From contig NZ_BAAATZ010000034.1 in the NCBI RefSeq assembly GCF_039533685.1, positions 124,001-188,000 on the forward strand: a stretch of DNA of 64,000 bases, in the 5' to 3' direction. This document shows, piece after piece, positions 27,121 to 35,355 of this stretch. The number at the start of each line of letters is the position of its first letter. Within the stretch, counting starts at the first letter, position 1. The stretch comes from Actinocorallia aurantiaca. Its GTDB lineage: Bacteria; Actinomycetota; Actinomycetes; Streptosporangiales; Streptosporangiaceae. A model generated the notes under the pieces. That model had not been told where the DNA came from and did not search any database. It saw nothing but the letters and a program-made list of their open reading frames with translations. The position numbers and the translations under genes are program-made.

Positions 27121-27498
27121 TCACCCCTTTGCCTCGTGGGCGGCGAGTTCTTCCGGGGTGCCGATGAAGGCGGGGCCGCAGTTTGCCGGGAGTCGCTCGA
27201 CCACCATGGCGACGGCTTGGGCGGCGTCTGCTGCTGATCCTACCGTCTCGGTGCGTAGGGGGCCCTCTACGCAGTAGCCGCCGTCTCTCGTAGGTCCGAT
27301 ATAAGGGATATCCCAGGTCCAGCGATTGCCGGTACAGCGGCTGAAGTGGAGTTCTCCCATGCCTGTCCATGGGAAAAGCTCACGAAGCCGAGGCTCGGCA
27401 TACGCGGCATCGATCAGTTCGGTGCGCACCCCTCCGCCGTTCCGGACGTCCCGCCAGGCTGCTTCGACGATGGCTTGCCCGGGTGTATCTGTCGTCAT
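27121..27498 (-). CDS. DUF6193-like protein
   Basis: 125 residues. The order AYAEPRLRELFPWTGMGELHFSRC, WDIPYIGP, YCVEGPLRTETVG, AVAMVVERLPANCGPAF matches DUF6193, an actinobacterial family named for its presence near natural-product genes but without a known function. The ATG at 27498 is chosen; ATGs three and four codons earlier are equally possible and no good ribosome site is seen. It sits in the scrambled accessory stretch next to the duplicated dehydrogenase end. Confidence 0.65.
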   Translation of the reverse strand: MTTDTPGQAIVEAAWRDVRNGGGVRTELIDAAYAEPRLRELFPWTGMGELHFSRCTGNRWTWDIPYIGPTRDGGYCVEGPLRTETVGSAADAAQAVAMVVERLPANCGPAFIGTPEELAAHEAKG

Positions 27499-27616
27499 GG
27501 CCGCCATCATGCCCGTATGAAGATGGGCGTGGGCGGCAAGGGCAAGGCAGGTGGTCCTGTTCCGTCGTTGTTCCGTGAAGACTGAAAAGGCATCGGAAGA
27601 TGACCACAGGCGAGGG

Positions 27617-27694
27617 AAGCTCTTCACCGTCTTTGAGGGCGCCTCGGAGATCCAGCGCCTGGTCATCGGCCGCTCCGTCACCGGACTGCCCGTT
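27617..27694 (+). pseudogene. Remnant of an acyl-CoA dehydrogenase 3' end
   Basis: In frame it reads KLFTVFEGASEIQ then RLVIGRSVTGLPV, corresponding to the last 26 residues of the intact dehydrogenase ending at 23769. There are a few substitutions and no upstream coding part. It joins directly to a FAD-monooxygenase fragment. The remnant carries the second copy of the 40-bp repeat. Confidence 0.85.
27642..27681 (+). repeat. 40-bp direct repeat, copy 2
   Basis: Identical to 23711-23750; the two copies bound a 3.9-kb accessory stretch. Confidence 0.9.
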
Positions 27695-28015
27695 ACGAGG
27701 ATGCGGCCGATCCCCTGTTCGACTCGGTACAGCAGGTGAGGATGCCGCACTGGCATCAGGGCCGCGTCGTCCTGCCCGGTGACGCGGATGCGGCCCTTCA
27801 TCGTCATCTACCGGGCCGCCGCCCTGAGCGAGCGCCTCATCTTCACTCCGCACGACCGCAGGGAGCTCATCATCCGCAAAAGCATGATGCGCCTGATGAG
27901 CTCGCCGCTCCTCCGCCGCGTCACCGGCGGGATGCGGGGCGGTCCCAAGAGCATGCGGGCCAAGTACGTCGACGTCGCCGCCCCTGAGGAGGAGTGGGGG
28001 AGACCCGGACTCTAG
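27694..28015 (+). pseudogene. Broken FAD-dependent monooxygenase, C-terminal fragments
   Basis: One frame from 27694 reads YEDAADPLFDSVQQVRMPHW then HQGRVVLPGDA, the DG/GD-motif region of FAD aromatic monooxygenases. A second frame, from about 27779 to the stop at 28015, reads LSERLIFTPHDRRELIIRKS then MMRLMSSPLLRRV, the C-terminal end of the same enzymes. The ~50 residues normally between them are missing and the frame shifts at the join. The N-terminal FAD-binding half is absent. GGATGCGGCC occurs at 27699 and 27786, possibly the deletion microhomology. Confidence 0.78.
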
Positions 28016-28024
28016 AGGGCCGGG

Positions 28025-29527
28025 TCAGTGGTACCAGGTCGTGAGCGCTTCGAGGTGGCGGCGCATGCGGTGGTGGGCGACGCTCTCGTCGCCCTCCAGG
28101 ATGGCCTCCAGGATGCGGTGGTGGATGCGTTCTACCTCGGCGGCGGACTCCGCGCCGGGGAGTGGCTGCTCCTGGGCCGAGGTGTGTCGGGCCCACAGTT
28201 CGGTGAGGATCCGCAGGAACACCGACAGGACCGGGTTGCCGGACAGGTCGGCCAGTTCGGTGTGGAACAGGTCGGCGCCCGACAGGCCGGGGGCGACCGG
28301 CTCGGCCGTCCGCTCCAGTACGGCGTGCAGTCGCGTGCCGACCTCGGGCTCGTCGCGGCGGGCGGCCACCCGGCGCAGCGTGCCCAGTTCGACGGCGTCG
28401 CGCACCAGCCGCAGGTCCTCGGCGGTGACGCCCTGGTAGTCCAGGTAGAGCGCCATGGTGTCGACGCTGGCGTCCGGCTCGGGGACGGTGACCACCAGGC
28501 CGCCGCCCGGGCCCCGGCGCATCCGCGCGACCTGGTGGTACTCCAGCAGCCGGACCGCCTCGCGCAGCACCGACCTGCTGATGCCGTACCGGGCCAGCAG
28601 GTCGGCCTCCGAACCCAGCACCCGGCCGTCCCGCCAGCCGTCGGCGGCGATCTCGTCGTGGATGCGGGCGGCGGTCATCTCGGCCAGCTTGGCGCCGGGC
28701 CCGCCGACCAGCCGGCTGTCCGCCTGCGGAGGCCGGACGCCCTCCGGCGCCCGGTACTCGCGCAGCCAGTCGGCGATGACGTTCAGATGGTCGGTCAGGT
28801 ACGCCTGCGCCCGGCCTCCGTCACCGGCGACGACGGCGTCGACGACCCGGACGTGGGCGTGCCGGGACAGCTCCTTGGCCTGCTCGGCCTTCGCCCTGGG
28901 CATGTGGCGCGAGTGGTGCGCGTACCAGGTGGTCAGGCGGGCCAGCATGTCGACGAAGAGGTGCAGAGCGGGGTTTCCGGACAGTTCGGCGAGCAGTACG
29001 TGCAGCGGGTTCTGCGACCAGACCCCGGGCTCGCCGCTGCGCTCCTCCTCCTCGCGCAGGGCGCGCCGCAGCCGGGCGATGCCGTCCTCGGTCAGCCGCT
29101 CGGCCGCCAGCGCGGCGGCCGGCGGCTCCAGCAGCAGCCGGGCGTACATCACGTCCTCGACGCCGGTGCCGACGTAGTCGAGGTAGATCACCATGGCGTG
29201 GCTGGCGGGGGCGGCGTCGGGGGCTGTCACCAGCAGGCCGCCGCCCGGCCCGCGGCGCATCCGCGCCACCTGGTGGTGCTCCACCAGGCGCGCGGCCTCG
29301 CGCAGCACCGACCGGCTCACCCCGTAGCGGTCGCGCAGCTCGGCCTCCGAGCCCAGGTTGCGTCCGACCGGCCAGCCGAGGCGGATGATGTCGTCCTCGA
29401 TCCGCCGGGCGACCTGGGCGGCCAGCTTGCCCGCCGGGGCGCCGGCGGCGTCCGGCCGCCCGGCGTCCCACGCCCGCACCGGCTCCCGTTCACCGGTGGC
29501 GGGAGCGTTCGTGTCGGCTCTCGCCAT
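28025..29527 (-). CDS. Double FadR-type GntR regulator
   Basis: 500 residues: two complete GntR/FadR units in one chain. Unit 1 has a winged HTH at about 35-100 (GVSRSVLREAARLVEHHQVA, MRRGPGGGLLV) and a helical ligand domain to about 265. Unit 2 repeats the pattern (GISRSVLREAVRLLEYHQVA) to the end. A single-chain protein would carry two DNA-binding wings like a FadR dimer. A second protein of the same build lies at 33805-35289. It is next to the phosphotransferase operon it may control; no effector can be named. Confidence 0.88.
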   Translation of the reverse strand: MARADTNAPATGEREPVRAWDAGRPDAAGAPAGKLAAQVARRIEDDIIRLGWPVGRNLGSEAELRDRYGVSRSVLREAARLVEHHQVARMRRGPGGGLLVTAPDAAPASHAMVIYLDYVGTGVEDVMYARLLLEPPAAALAAERLTEDGIARLRRALREEEERSGEPGVWSQNPLHVLLAELSGNPALHLFVDMLARLTTWYAHHSRHMPRAKAEQAKELSRHAHVRVVDAVVAGDGGRAQAYLTDHLNVIADWLREYRAPEGVRPPQADSRLVGGPGAKLAEMTAARIHDEIAADGWRDGRVLGSEADLLARYGISRSVLREAVRLLEYHQVARMRRGPGGGLVVTVPEPDASVDTMALYLDYQGVTAEDLRLVRDAVELGTLRRVAARRDEPEVGTRLHAVLERTAEPVAPGLSGADLFHTELADLSGNPVLSVFLRILTELWARHTSAQEQPLPGAESAAEVERIHHRILEAILEGDESVAHHRMRRHLEALTTWYH

Positions 29528-29662
29528 GGGACGGACAACTCCTCCGCAGGGATCAAGGGCCCCCAGTTTAGTTCCGTCCTGCGGTCACTTCGGGACGAAC
29601 CGCTGGCAGGCGGCCGGGCGCGGCCGCCTGCGGCGCGGCACCGCGTGGACGTCGTCCCCGCG

Positions 29663-31045
29663 TCAGGACAGGGGGTCGAAATGCCGGTCCGCGAGCCGGC
29701 CCATCGCGGGACGGCACACCTGGGTCTCCCGGAGCACCCAGCGGTACAGGACGGGCAGCGCCGCGGAGAGCGTCACCGCGCCTTCGCGCAGCCCGTCCGC
29801 CAGGCGGGCGAATCCGTCGGCGACGGTGTCCGGGCGGCAGCCCAGCAAGCCTTCGAGGTCGTCCAGTTCGCATCGGCGTTTGGCGTCCCCGAGTCGAGCG
29901 CTCTCCCGCAGGTACTTCACGATGCGGGCCACCCCCTTGCCGCGCAGGACGACGAAGGGGTCCTCGCTGCGCGGCACGATGATCTGCCCGAGCTGGGCGA
30001 CGGCGGCGTCGTACAGCCACGCGTCGTCGAGGTCGGCCGCCGTCAGCGGCGCGGGCGGTTCGAGCTCCGCCCCGGTCACGTCGGCCAGCGCCTCCACGAA
30101 GAGGCGGCGGTGCAGCACACGGAAGATCAGGTTGTTGCCCACCTCGGAGAGCGGGTCGATCCCGCCCGGGCCCCTGTGGCCGAGGATGAGGATGCGCAGC
30201 TCGGCGAGAACGCGGTAGTAGCGGATCCGGTCCAGGTCCAGGGTGCGCCCGGCCGCCGCCGCGTAGTCGGCCAGTCGGTCGGGGAGATGTGTGAACGGCT
30301 CCTGGACCGCGCGCACCGTGAGCCACGCCAGGTCGTCGTGCACGTCGCCCAGATGGGCCAGCTCCCAGTCGAGCACCGCGGTGACCCGGCCGTCCAGGTA
30401 GAGGAAGTTGCCCGGCCCCGTGTCCCCCTGGACGATCACCGCGGGTTCCGACACGTCGGGGATGTTCCGCCGCACCCAGGCGAGCCCCAGCTCGATGAGC
30501 GGGTCGGCGGGTTCCCCGGACCGCCGGTAGAGCGCCTCCCAGCGGTCGATCTCGGCGTGCACCAGCTCGCGCAGATCGGCCTTCGGCGACAGTCCGGGCA
30601 GAGCCACTCTGCGGGGGTCGACCTTGTGCAGCTCCGCGAGGACGCCCATGAACTCGCGGGCGACGGCCAGCCGCTGCTCCTCGTCCCGCAACCGGGAGAA
30701 CCAGGCCTGCCCCGGCACCCGCTCGGCCAGGATGGCCTGTTCGCGGGGGTGGACGGCCTGGATGCGCGGCACCGGGACGGGAGTGTCCTGCAGCGCGAGG
30801 AAGTAGCGCGCCTCGTCCTGGAGGGTGAAGGGGTCGCCGGTCTCGTCCGGGTCGCTGCGGTCGTAGCGCAGGAACAGTTCGAGCCTCTCCCCGCCGGCCG
30901 TCTCGGCGTCGACGAACCAGGCTTCGCGTCTCCCGCCGCCGGGCTGCCGCCGGACGGAGGTGATCTTTCCTCCGACGGAACGCGCCATCCAGTCGGTCAG
31001 GGCCTCGCTGAGCCCGGTGGTCGTCTCCTCGGGTGTCGTCGTCAC
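29663..31045 (-). CDS. APH/ACAD10-like phosphotransferase family protein
   Basis: 460 residues with an aminoglycoside-phosphotransferase/choline-kinase-like fold. The Brenner-type loop reads QGDTGPGNFLY near 206, where most family members have HGD-x4-N, and VLDWELAHLGDVHDDLAW supplies the metal-binding DW. Actinobacterial relatives sit in acyl-CoA and hydroxy-acid degradation clusters, as ACAD10/11 do in mammals, rather than in antibiotic resistance. GTG start overlapping the upstream stop by four bases (GTGA). It is the last gene of the DUF35-thiolase/lipocalin-like/phosphotransferase operon. Confidence 0.82.
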   Translation of the reverse strand: MTTTPEETTTGLSEALTDWMARSVGGKITSVRRQPGGGRREAWFVDAETAGGERLELFLRYDRSDPDETGDPFTLQDEARYFLALQDTPVPVPRIQAVHPREQAILAERVPGQAWFSRLRDEEQRLAVAREFMGVLAELHKVDPRRVALPGLSPKADLRELVHAEIDRWEALYRRSGEPADPLIELGLAWVRRNIPDVSEPAVIVQGDTGPGNFLYLDGRVTAVLDWELAHLGDVHDDLAWLTVRAVQEPFTHLPDRLADYAAAAGRTLDLDRIRYYRVLAELRILILGHRGPGGIDPLSEVGNNLIFRVLHRRLFVEALADVTGAELEPPAPLTAADLDDAWLYDAAVAQLGQIIVPRSEDPFVVLRGKGVARIVKYLRESARLGDAKRRCELDDLEGLLGCRPDTVADGFARLADGLREGAVTLSAALPVLYRWVLRETQVCRPAMGRLADRHFDPLS

Positions 31046-31953
31046 GGGCGGGTCCACTCCTTCAGCGGCCAGACGTCCTGGTCCTCGCCGTGGACGGGGT
31101 TCCCCTCGACCGTCCAGAGCAGCGAGCTGTTGAGGCACAGGGAGGTGGCGCCCGGCAGGAACATCCTGCTGAGGGTCTCCGCCCGGGCCGTGGTGACGCG
31201 CCCCAGCTCGTCGCGGACCTCGAGGGAGATCCCGGTGATCCAGTTCTTGACGGGGTCGCGTTCGACCTCCCGGCGGCCCTCCACGATGTGCGCCGTCCGG
31301 CCGTCGCGCCTGACGTAACCCGCGTGGACGTGCTCGGGCCCCTCGCCCTTCGGCAAGGTGTAGGCCAGCAGGCTGAACTCGGGCGAGGCCGCCCAGCTGT
31401 AGCCCACCCGGCGGTAGCCGCGTTCGTTCCGCGTCCCCCAGGAGCGGTCGCGCATGGCGTGGCAGTCGACGTCGATGCGCTCGCCGTCGAGGACGATCCG
31501 CCCGGTCACCCGGCCCGTCTGGTCGTAGTGGGACGCCTTGGGGTACGGAGGCGCTCCGCTGAGCAGCGGTACCGGCTCCTCCAGCGCGTCGAAGCGCAGC
31601 CGTACGCCGACCCTGTCGCGGTCCTCGTAAGCCAGGTCGTACGACATGCCCGGCTCGAGCGTCACCACCGACATGCCCGTGGGGAAGTCGATGCGTCCGG
31701 GCGACCGGACGGTCGGCGGTTTGAGGTGGCCGAACTGCTCGAAGAAGGGCAGGTCCCAGGGGTCCGTCGCGGTGGCGTCCCAGATCCACATCCCGCCGGC
31801 CGTGGCGCCCAGGGCGCCGCGGACCGACGCGTACAGCCATCCTCCGAGGGCGCGCTCGGGAACGAAGAACGAGTACCAGAAGGCCTCGGTGTGGTAGAAG
31901 TCGCCGGCGGGCGGGTGCAGGTCGTCGTCTTCCGGTGTGAAGCGGTCGGGCAC
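31042..31953 (-). CDS. Lipocalin-like (CrtC/AttH-type, DUF7064/7065-like) protein
   Basis: 303 residues, beta-rich with many Trp and Tyr and no signal peptide. The element CHAMRDRSWGTRN is the conserved DRSWG box of the hydroxyneurosporene-synthase-like (CrtC/AttH) and DUF7064/7065 proteins. Bacterial members of this group often sit in lipid or steroid catabolic clusters; the biochemical role is mostly unknown. It lies between the DUF35-thiolase gene and the phosphotransferase gene, overlapping the latter by four bases. Confidence 0.68.
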   Translation of the reverse strand: MPDRFTPEDDDLHPPAGDFYHTEAFWYSFFVPERALGGWLYASVRGALGATAGGMWIWDATATDPWDLPFFEQFGHLKPPTVRSPGRIDFPTGMSVVTLEPGMSYDLAYEDRDRVGVRLRFDALEEPVPLLSGAPPYPKASHYDQTGRVTGRIVLDGERIDVDCHAMRDRSWGTRNERGYRRVGYSWAASPEFSLLAYTLPKGEGPEHVHAGYVRRDGRTAHIVEGRREVERDPVKNWITGISLEVRDELGRVTTARAETLSRMFLPGATSLCLNSSLLWTVEGNPVHGEDQDVWPLKEWTRP

Positions 31954-31986
31954 GGCAGGCGGCCTTTCTGTGGTGGGGCGGGCTCC

Positions 31987-33642
31987 TCAGCGGTCCGAGC
32001 GCAGCAGCATCGCGCCCGAGGGGACGCCTCCGCCGGCGGTGACCACGGCGACCCGGGCGTCGTGGACCTGCCGTCCTTCGGCCTCGCCCCTCAGCTGCAG
32101 GACGGCCTCCCGGACGAATCCGTAGCCGTGCAGCCGCCCGGCCGACAGCTGGCCGCCGTGGGGGTTGAGGGGCAGCCGGCCGTCGAGGGCGATGCCCCGG
32201 CCTTCGTCGATGAAGTCCCGGGCGCCGCCGAACTCGCAGAAGCCGAGGGCCTCCAGCCACGACAGGGCGTTGAAGGTGAACCCGTCGTAGAGTCCGGCCA
32301 CGTCGACGTCCTCGGGGCGCAGCGACGTCCTGCTCCACAGGTGCGCCGACGGGCCGAGGGACTGCGGCAGGTGGGTGAGGGTGTCCTGGTCCCATGACAG
32401 CCGTTCCGTGATCTGGGTGCCGACGGCCTCGACCAGGACGGGGGGTTTGGGCCGGTCCGCGGCGGTCTCGACGGCCGACACGATGACGGCGACGGCGCCG
32501 TCGACGGGAACGTCGCAGTCGTACAGGCCGAAGGGGGTCGAGACCACGCGGGCCCCCAGGTAGTCGTCCATGGTCAGCGGGTCCCGGTAGATCGCTTCGG
32601 GGTTGCGCGCGGCGTTGTCGCGGGCGGTGAGCGCGATCCAGCCGAGCGTCTCGCGGTCGCCGCCGTACCGGTGGAAGTAGTGGGAGGCCTGGCAGGCGAT
32701 CCAGTTGGCCGCCGACATCGCGCCGAAGGGCAGGCGCCATTCCATCATCCCGGTGGCCCGCTCGTCGCCGACGTGCCAGCGGCCGGAGCGCACCAGGGCG
32801 GTGTGCGAGGACTCCCACACCGTCCGGAAGCACAGCACGTGGCGGCACAGGCCGGAGGCGACCGCCAGCATCGCCGACATGATGGACCCGATCTGGCCGG
32901 GGGTGTCCGCGCCCCCGGCGACCCAGGTGGGCTTGAGCTGCAGGGCCTCGGCCAGCGCCATGACCCCGCCCTCCGACATGCCCGCGGGTGCGTTGCCGGG
33001 GTAGGTGGCCAGGCCGTCGATCTCGTCGACGGTCAGGCCCGCGTCGTCGATGGCGCGCAGGCAGGCGTCGGCGGTGAGCGACAGCGGGTCGGCCATCAGG
33101 CGGCGGCCGACCTCCGACTGCCCGACCCCGGTCAGGGCGACCTCGTCCTCGAACTTCCTCCGGCGGGCCATCGGCCGCAGCGCCGCCCCGTGGTCGCGGG
33201 GCTCCGGGAGGGGGCCGGTGACGCCCGCCTGCTCGGGGTCCGGCTCGAACAGCGGCAGGTAGACCTCTCCGGCCTTCTCGAACAGCACCCGCACCCGCAT
33301 GCCCACGCGCACGTCGGCGGGGTCGCAGTTGACGATGTTCGTGGTCAGCCGCGCCCCGTCGTCCTCGTCGAGCACGACGATCGCGACGACGTACGGCGGG
33401 GGGAGGTCCGGCAGCCACTGCTGGACGTTGACGGTGAACCCGGCCACCGTCGCCCTGCCGGAGACCGGTGTCGCCGCCATGTTCGCACTGCGGCAGGACC
33501 GGCAGCGCGGGAGCGGCGGGTGGGTGTAGGCCGAGCAGTCCCCGCAGCGCGCGATGCGCAGTTCGCCGTCGCCGCCGCCCGCCCAGAACTCGGCGCTGGC
33601 CAGGGTCGGCTGAGGTAGCGGTCTGCCTGTCGGTCGGTCCAT
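31987..33642 (-). CDS. DUF35 OB-fold/thiolase-like fusion (Ltp2-type)
   Basis: 551 residues. Residues about 1-150 are a DUF35 unit with a zinc ribbon (CGDCSAYTHPPLPRCRSC) and an OB fold. The rest is a thiolase-superfamily protein of the SCP-x/lipid-transfer type (VGQSEVG, LYDGFTFN, NPHGGQLSAGRLHGYGFVREA). It lacks the nucleophilic thiolase Cys in the usual place, as Ltp2 retro-aldolases do. In steroid degraders, Ltp2 and a DUF35 protein are separate subunits cleaving C-C bonds in side chains; here they are one chain. First gene of its operon, with a motif 48 bp upstream. Confidence 0.82.
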   Translation of the reverse strand: MDRPTGRPLPQPTLASAEFWAGGGDGELRIARCGDCSAYTHPPLPRCRSCRSANMAATPVSGRATVAGFTVNVQQWLPDLPPPYVVAIVVLDEDDGARLTTNIVNCDPADVRVGMRVRVLFEKAGEVYLPLFEPDPEQAGVTGPLPEPRDHGAALRPMARRRKFEDEVALTGVGQSEVGRRLMADPLSLTADACLRAIDDAGLTVDEIDGLATYPGNAPAGMSEGGVMALAEALQLKPTWVAGGADTPGQIGSIMSAMLAVASGLCRHVLCFRTVWESSHTALVRSGRWHVGDERATGMMEWRLPFGAMSAANWIACQASHYFHRYGGDRETLGWIALTARDNAARNPEAIYRDPLTMDDYLGARVVSTPFGLYDCDVPVDGAVAVIVSAVETAADRPKPPVLVEAVGTQITERLSWDQDTLTHLPQSLGPSAHLWSRTSLRPEDVDVAGLYDGFTFNALSWLEALGFCEFGGARDFIDEGRGIALDGRLPLNPHGGQLSAGRLHGYGFVREAVLQLRGEAEGRQVHDARVAVVTAGGGVPSGAMLLRSDR

Positions 33643-33689
33643 GTCGAGAGCCCTTCGTCCGAAGGTCGCCGGTGACCGAGGCCGAATAT

Positions 33690-33701
33690 AGTGCACACAA
33701 T
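33690..33701. promoter_or_regulatory. Candidate operator, site 1 (AGTGCACACAAT)
   Basis: It lies about 50 bp upstream of the DUF35-thiolase start. The same 12-mer in the other orientation occurs at 36634-36645 upstream of the CoA-transferase. The core is the palindrome GTGCAC; combining both half-sites gives ATTGT-GTGCAC-ACAAT. It is a likely target of the double FadR regulators. Confidence 0.6.
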
Positions 33702-33804
33702 CTGGCGGGATCAAGAGATGGCAGGGGAAATGCGGCACATGGGGCACTAATAAGTAGCCTCAAAAGGGGTCGTTGAGCTCTCCCGCCCGACCGGACACCG
33801 GAGG

Positions 33805-35289
33805 TCAGGAGGACAGGTGCCGCCGCATCCGGTGCTGGGCCAGGCCCGCGTCGCCGTCGCGGATCGCGCCGAGGATCTCCCCGTGCGCCCGGTCGAAGCC
33901 GTCGAGGCAGGCGCCGGGAGGGACGGATCCGCCATGGGCGGCCCGGATCCGGCGGGACAGGTCGGTGATGATCCGCAGGAACAGGCTCAGCACCGGATTG
34001 CCGGCCAGCCCGGCGAGCTCGGCGTGGAATCCCCCGTCGCCGGCGGGGTCGTCGTCTCGCGGCTCCCGGGGCGGGCGGTCCGCGAGCTCCGCGAGCCGGC
34101 GGGCGACGTCCGGCTCGTCGCGCAGGGCCGCCACGCGGGCGACCGTCCCGGCCTCGATCGCCTCGCGGACGAGGTCCAGGTCCTCGGCGGTGACGCCGCG
34201 GAACGCCAGGTACAGCGCGCTCGCGTCGATGGCCGCCTGCGGCGCCTGGGGGGTGACGACCAGGCCGCCCCCCGGCCCCCGCCGGGAGGCGGCCACCGAG
34301 TGGTGCTCCAGCAGCCGGACGGCCGCGCGCAGCACGGCGCGGCTCGTCTCGTAGCGGTCCATGAGCTCGGCCTCCGAACCGAGGACCGCGCCGGGCCGCA
34401 GGCCCCGGTCGACGACGTCCTGGTAGATCCGTGCCGCGACCGTCTCGGCGAGCGTGGTGCCCGTGCCGAGGTTCGCCGGAGCGGCGGCGGGCGCGACCGG
34501 CCCGCGCCGTTCCCGGTCGGTTCCGATGCCGAGCCAGGCGACGACCTCGTCGAGGTGCTCGAGGAGACCGACCTCGGCCCGCGGCGCGTCGCCGGCGACC
34601 GCGGCGTCGATGATCTCGGCGTGCCGGTGGTGGGAGACCTCCGTGAAGCGGAGCAGCTCGTCCCTGGGGATGTGCCCGAACACGCCCGCGTGCCGGTAGG
34701 TCAGCTGCTCCAGCACGTCGATGAAGAGTTGGAGCACGGGATTCCCGGTCATCTCGCTCAGCACGGCGTGGAAGAGGCCGTCCGCCCAGTCCCCGTGCCT
34801 GCGGGAGGAGAGCTCCGCGGCGAGGGTGGCGCGCAGCCTCGCGATGCCGCCCTCGTCGATCCGCTCGGTGGCCAGCCTGCCGACGAGCGGCTCGATGAGG
34901 CGGCGGGCGTGGAGCACGTCGCCCGGAGTGGCGCCGACGTACTCGATGTAGACGACGACGGCCCTGACCGCCGGCCCGGCGTCGGGGGCGCAGATGACGA
35001 GCCCGCCGCCCCGGCCGCGGCGCATCCTGGCGACCTGGTGGTGCTCCAGCAGCCGGGCCGCCTCGCGCAGCACCGTCTGGCTCACCCCGTAGCGCTCCCG
35101 GAGCACGGGCTCGGAGTCCAGGATCTCGCCGACCGGCCAGCCCCGCCCGATCACCTCGGCCTCGATCCGCCGGGCCACCTGCGAGGCGAGCTTGCCCACC
35201 GACCCGGCGGCGCGTCCGCCGGGGGCGGGGCCGCCGCCGTCACGGACGCGTGCGAGCCGGGAATCCGCCTCCACCGCCAAGCGGCTCAC
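33805..35289 (-). CDS. Double FadR-type GntR regulator, second paralogue
   Basis: 494 residues with the same two-unit architecture as the protein at 28025-29527. Unit 1 HTH GVSQTVLREAARLLEHHQVA followed by MRRGRGGGLVI; unit 2 HTH ETSRAVLRAAVRLLEHHSVA. The ligand domains have the FCD His/Asp-rich helices (HRHAEIIDAAVAGD, FDRAHGEILGAIRDGD). GTG start with GGAGG eight bases upstream. It lies between the two leftward catabolic units that share the ATTGTGTGCACT site. Confidence 0.88.
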   Translation of the reverse strand: MSRLAVEADSRLARVRDGGGPAPGGRAAGSVGKLASQVARRIEAEVIGRGWPVGEILDSEPVLRERYGVSQTVLREAARLLEHHQVARMRRGRGGGLVICAPDAGPAVRAVVVYIEYVGATPGDVLHARRLIEPLVGRLATERIDEGGIARLRATLAAELSSRRHGDWADGLFHAVLSEMTGNPVLQLFIDVLEQLTYRHAGVFGHIPRDELLRFTEVSHHRHAEIIDAAVAGDAPRAEVGLLEHLDEVVAWLGIGTDRERRGPVAPAAAPANLGTGTTLAETVAARIYQDVVDRGLRPGAVLGSEAELMDRYETSRAVLRAAVRLLEHHSVAASRRGPGGGLVVTPQAPQAAIDASALYLAFRGVTAEDLDLVREAIEAGTVARVAALRDEPDVARRLAELADRPPREPRDDDPAGDGGFHAELAGLAGNPVLSLFLRIITDLSRRIRAAHGGSVPPGACLDGFDRAHGEILGAIRDGDAGLAQHRMRRHLSS

Positions 35290-35355
35290 CCCCGGCCCTC
35301 CGACATGCTGCGTCGAGTCTAATGCGGGGGCGCCCCGTCCGGCCCGGTCTCCGGA

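Noticed and set aside
23711..27681. Reading the 40-bp repeats as attL/attR of an integrative element
   Set aside because: No integrase, recombinase or transfer gene lies between them, and the similarity extends as coding homology, so simple gene duplication remains equally good.
28028..31318. Very long rightward open frame (over 1000 codons) opposite the double FadR and phosphotransferase genes
   Set aside because: It is antisense to well-supported genes, its product is Val/Gly/Arg/Asp-rich without motifs, and such frames arise from third-position GC bias.
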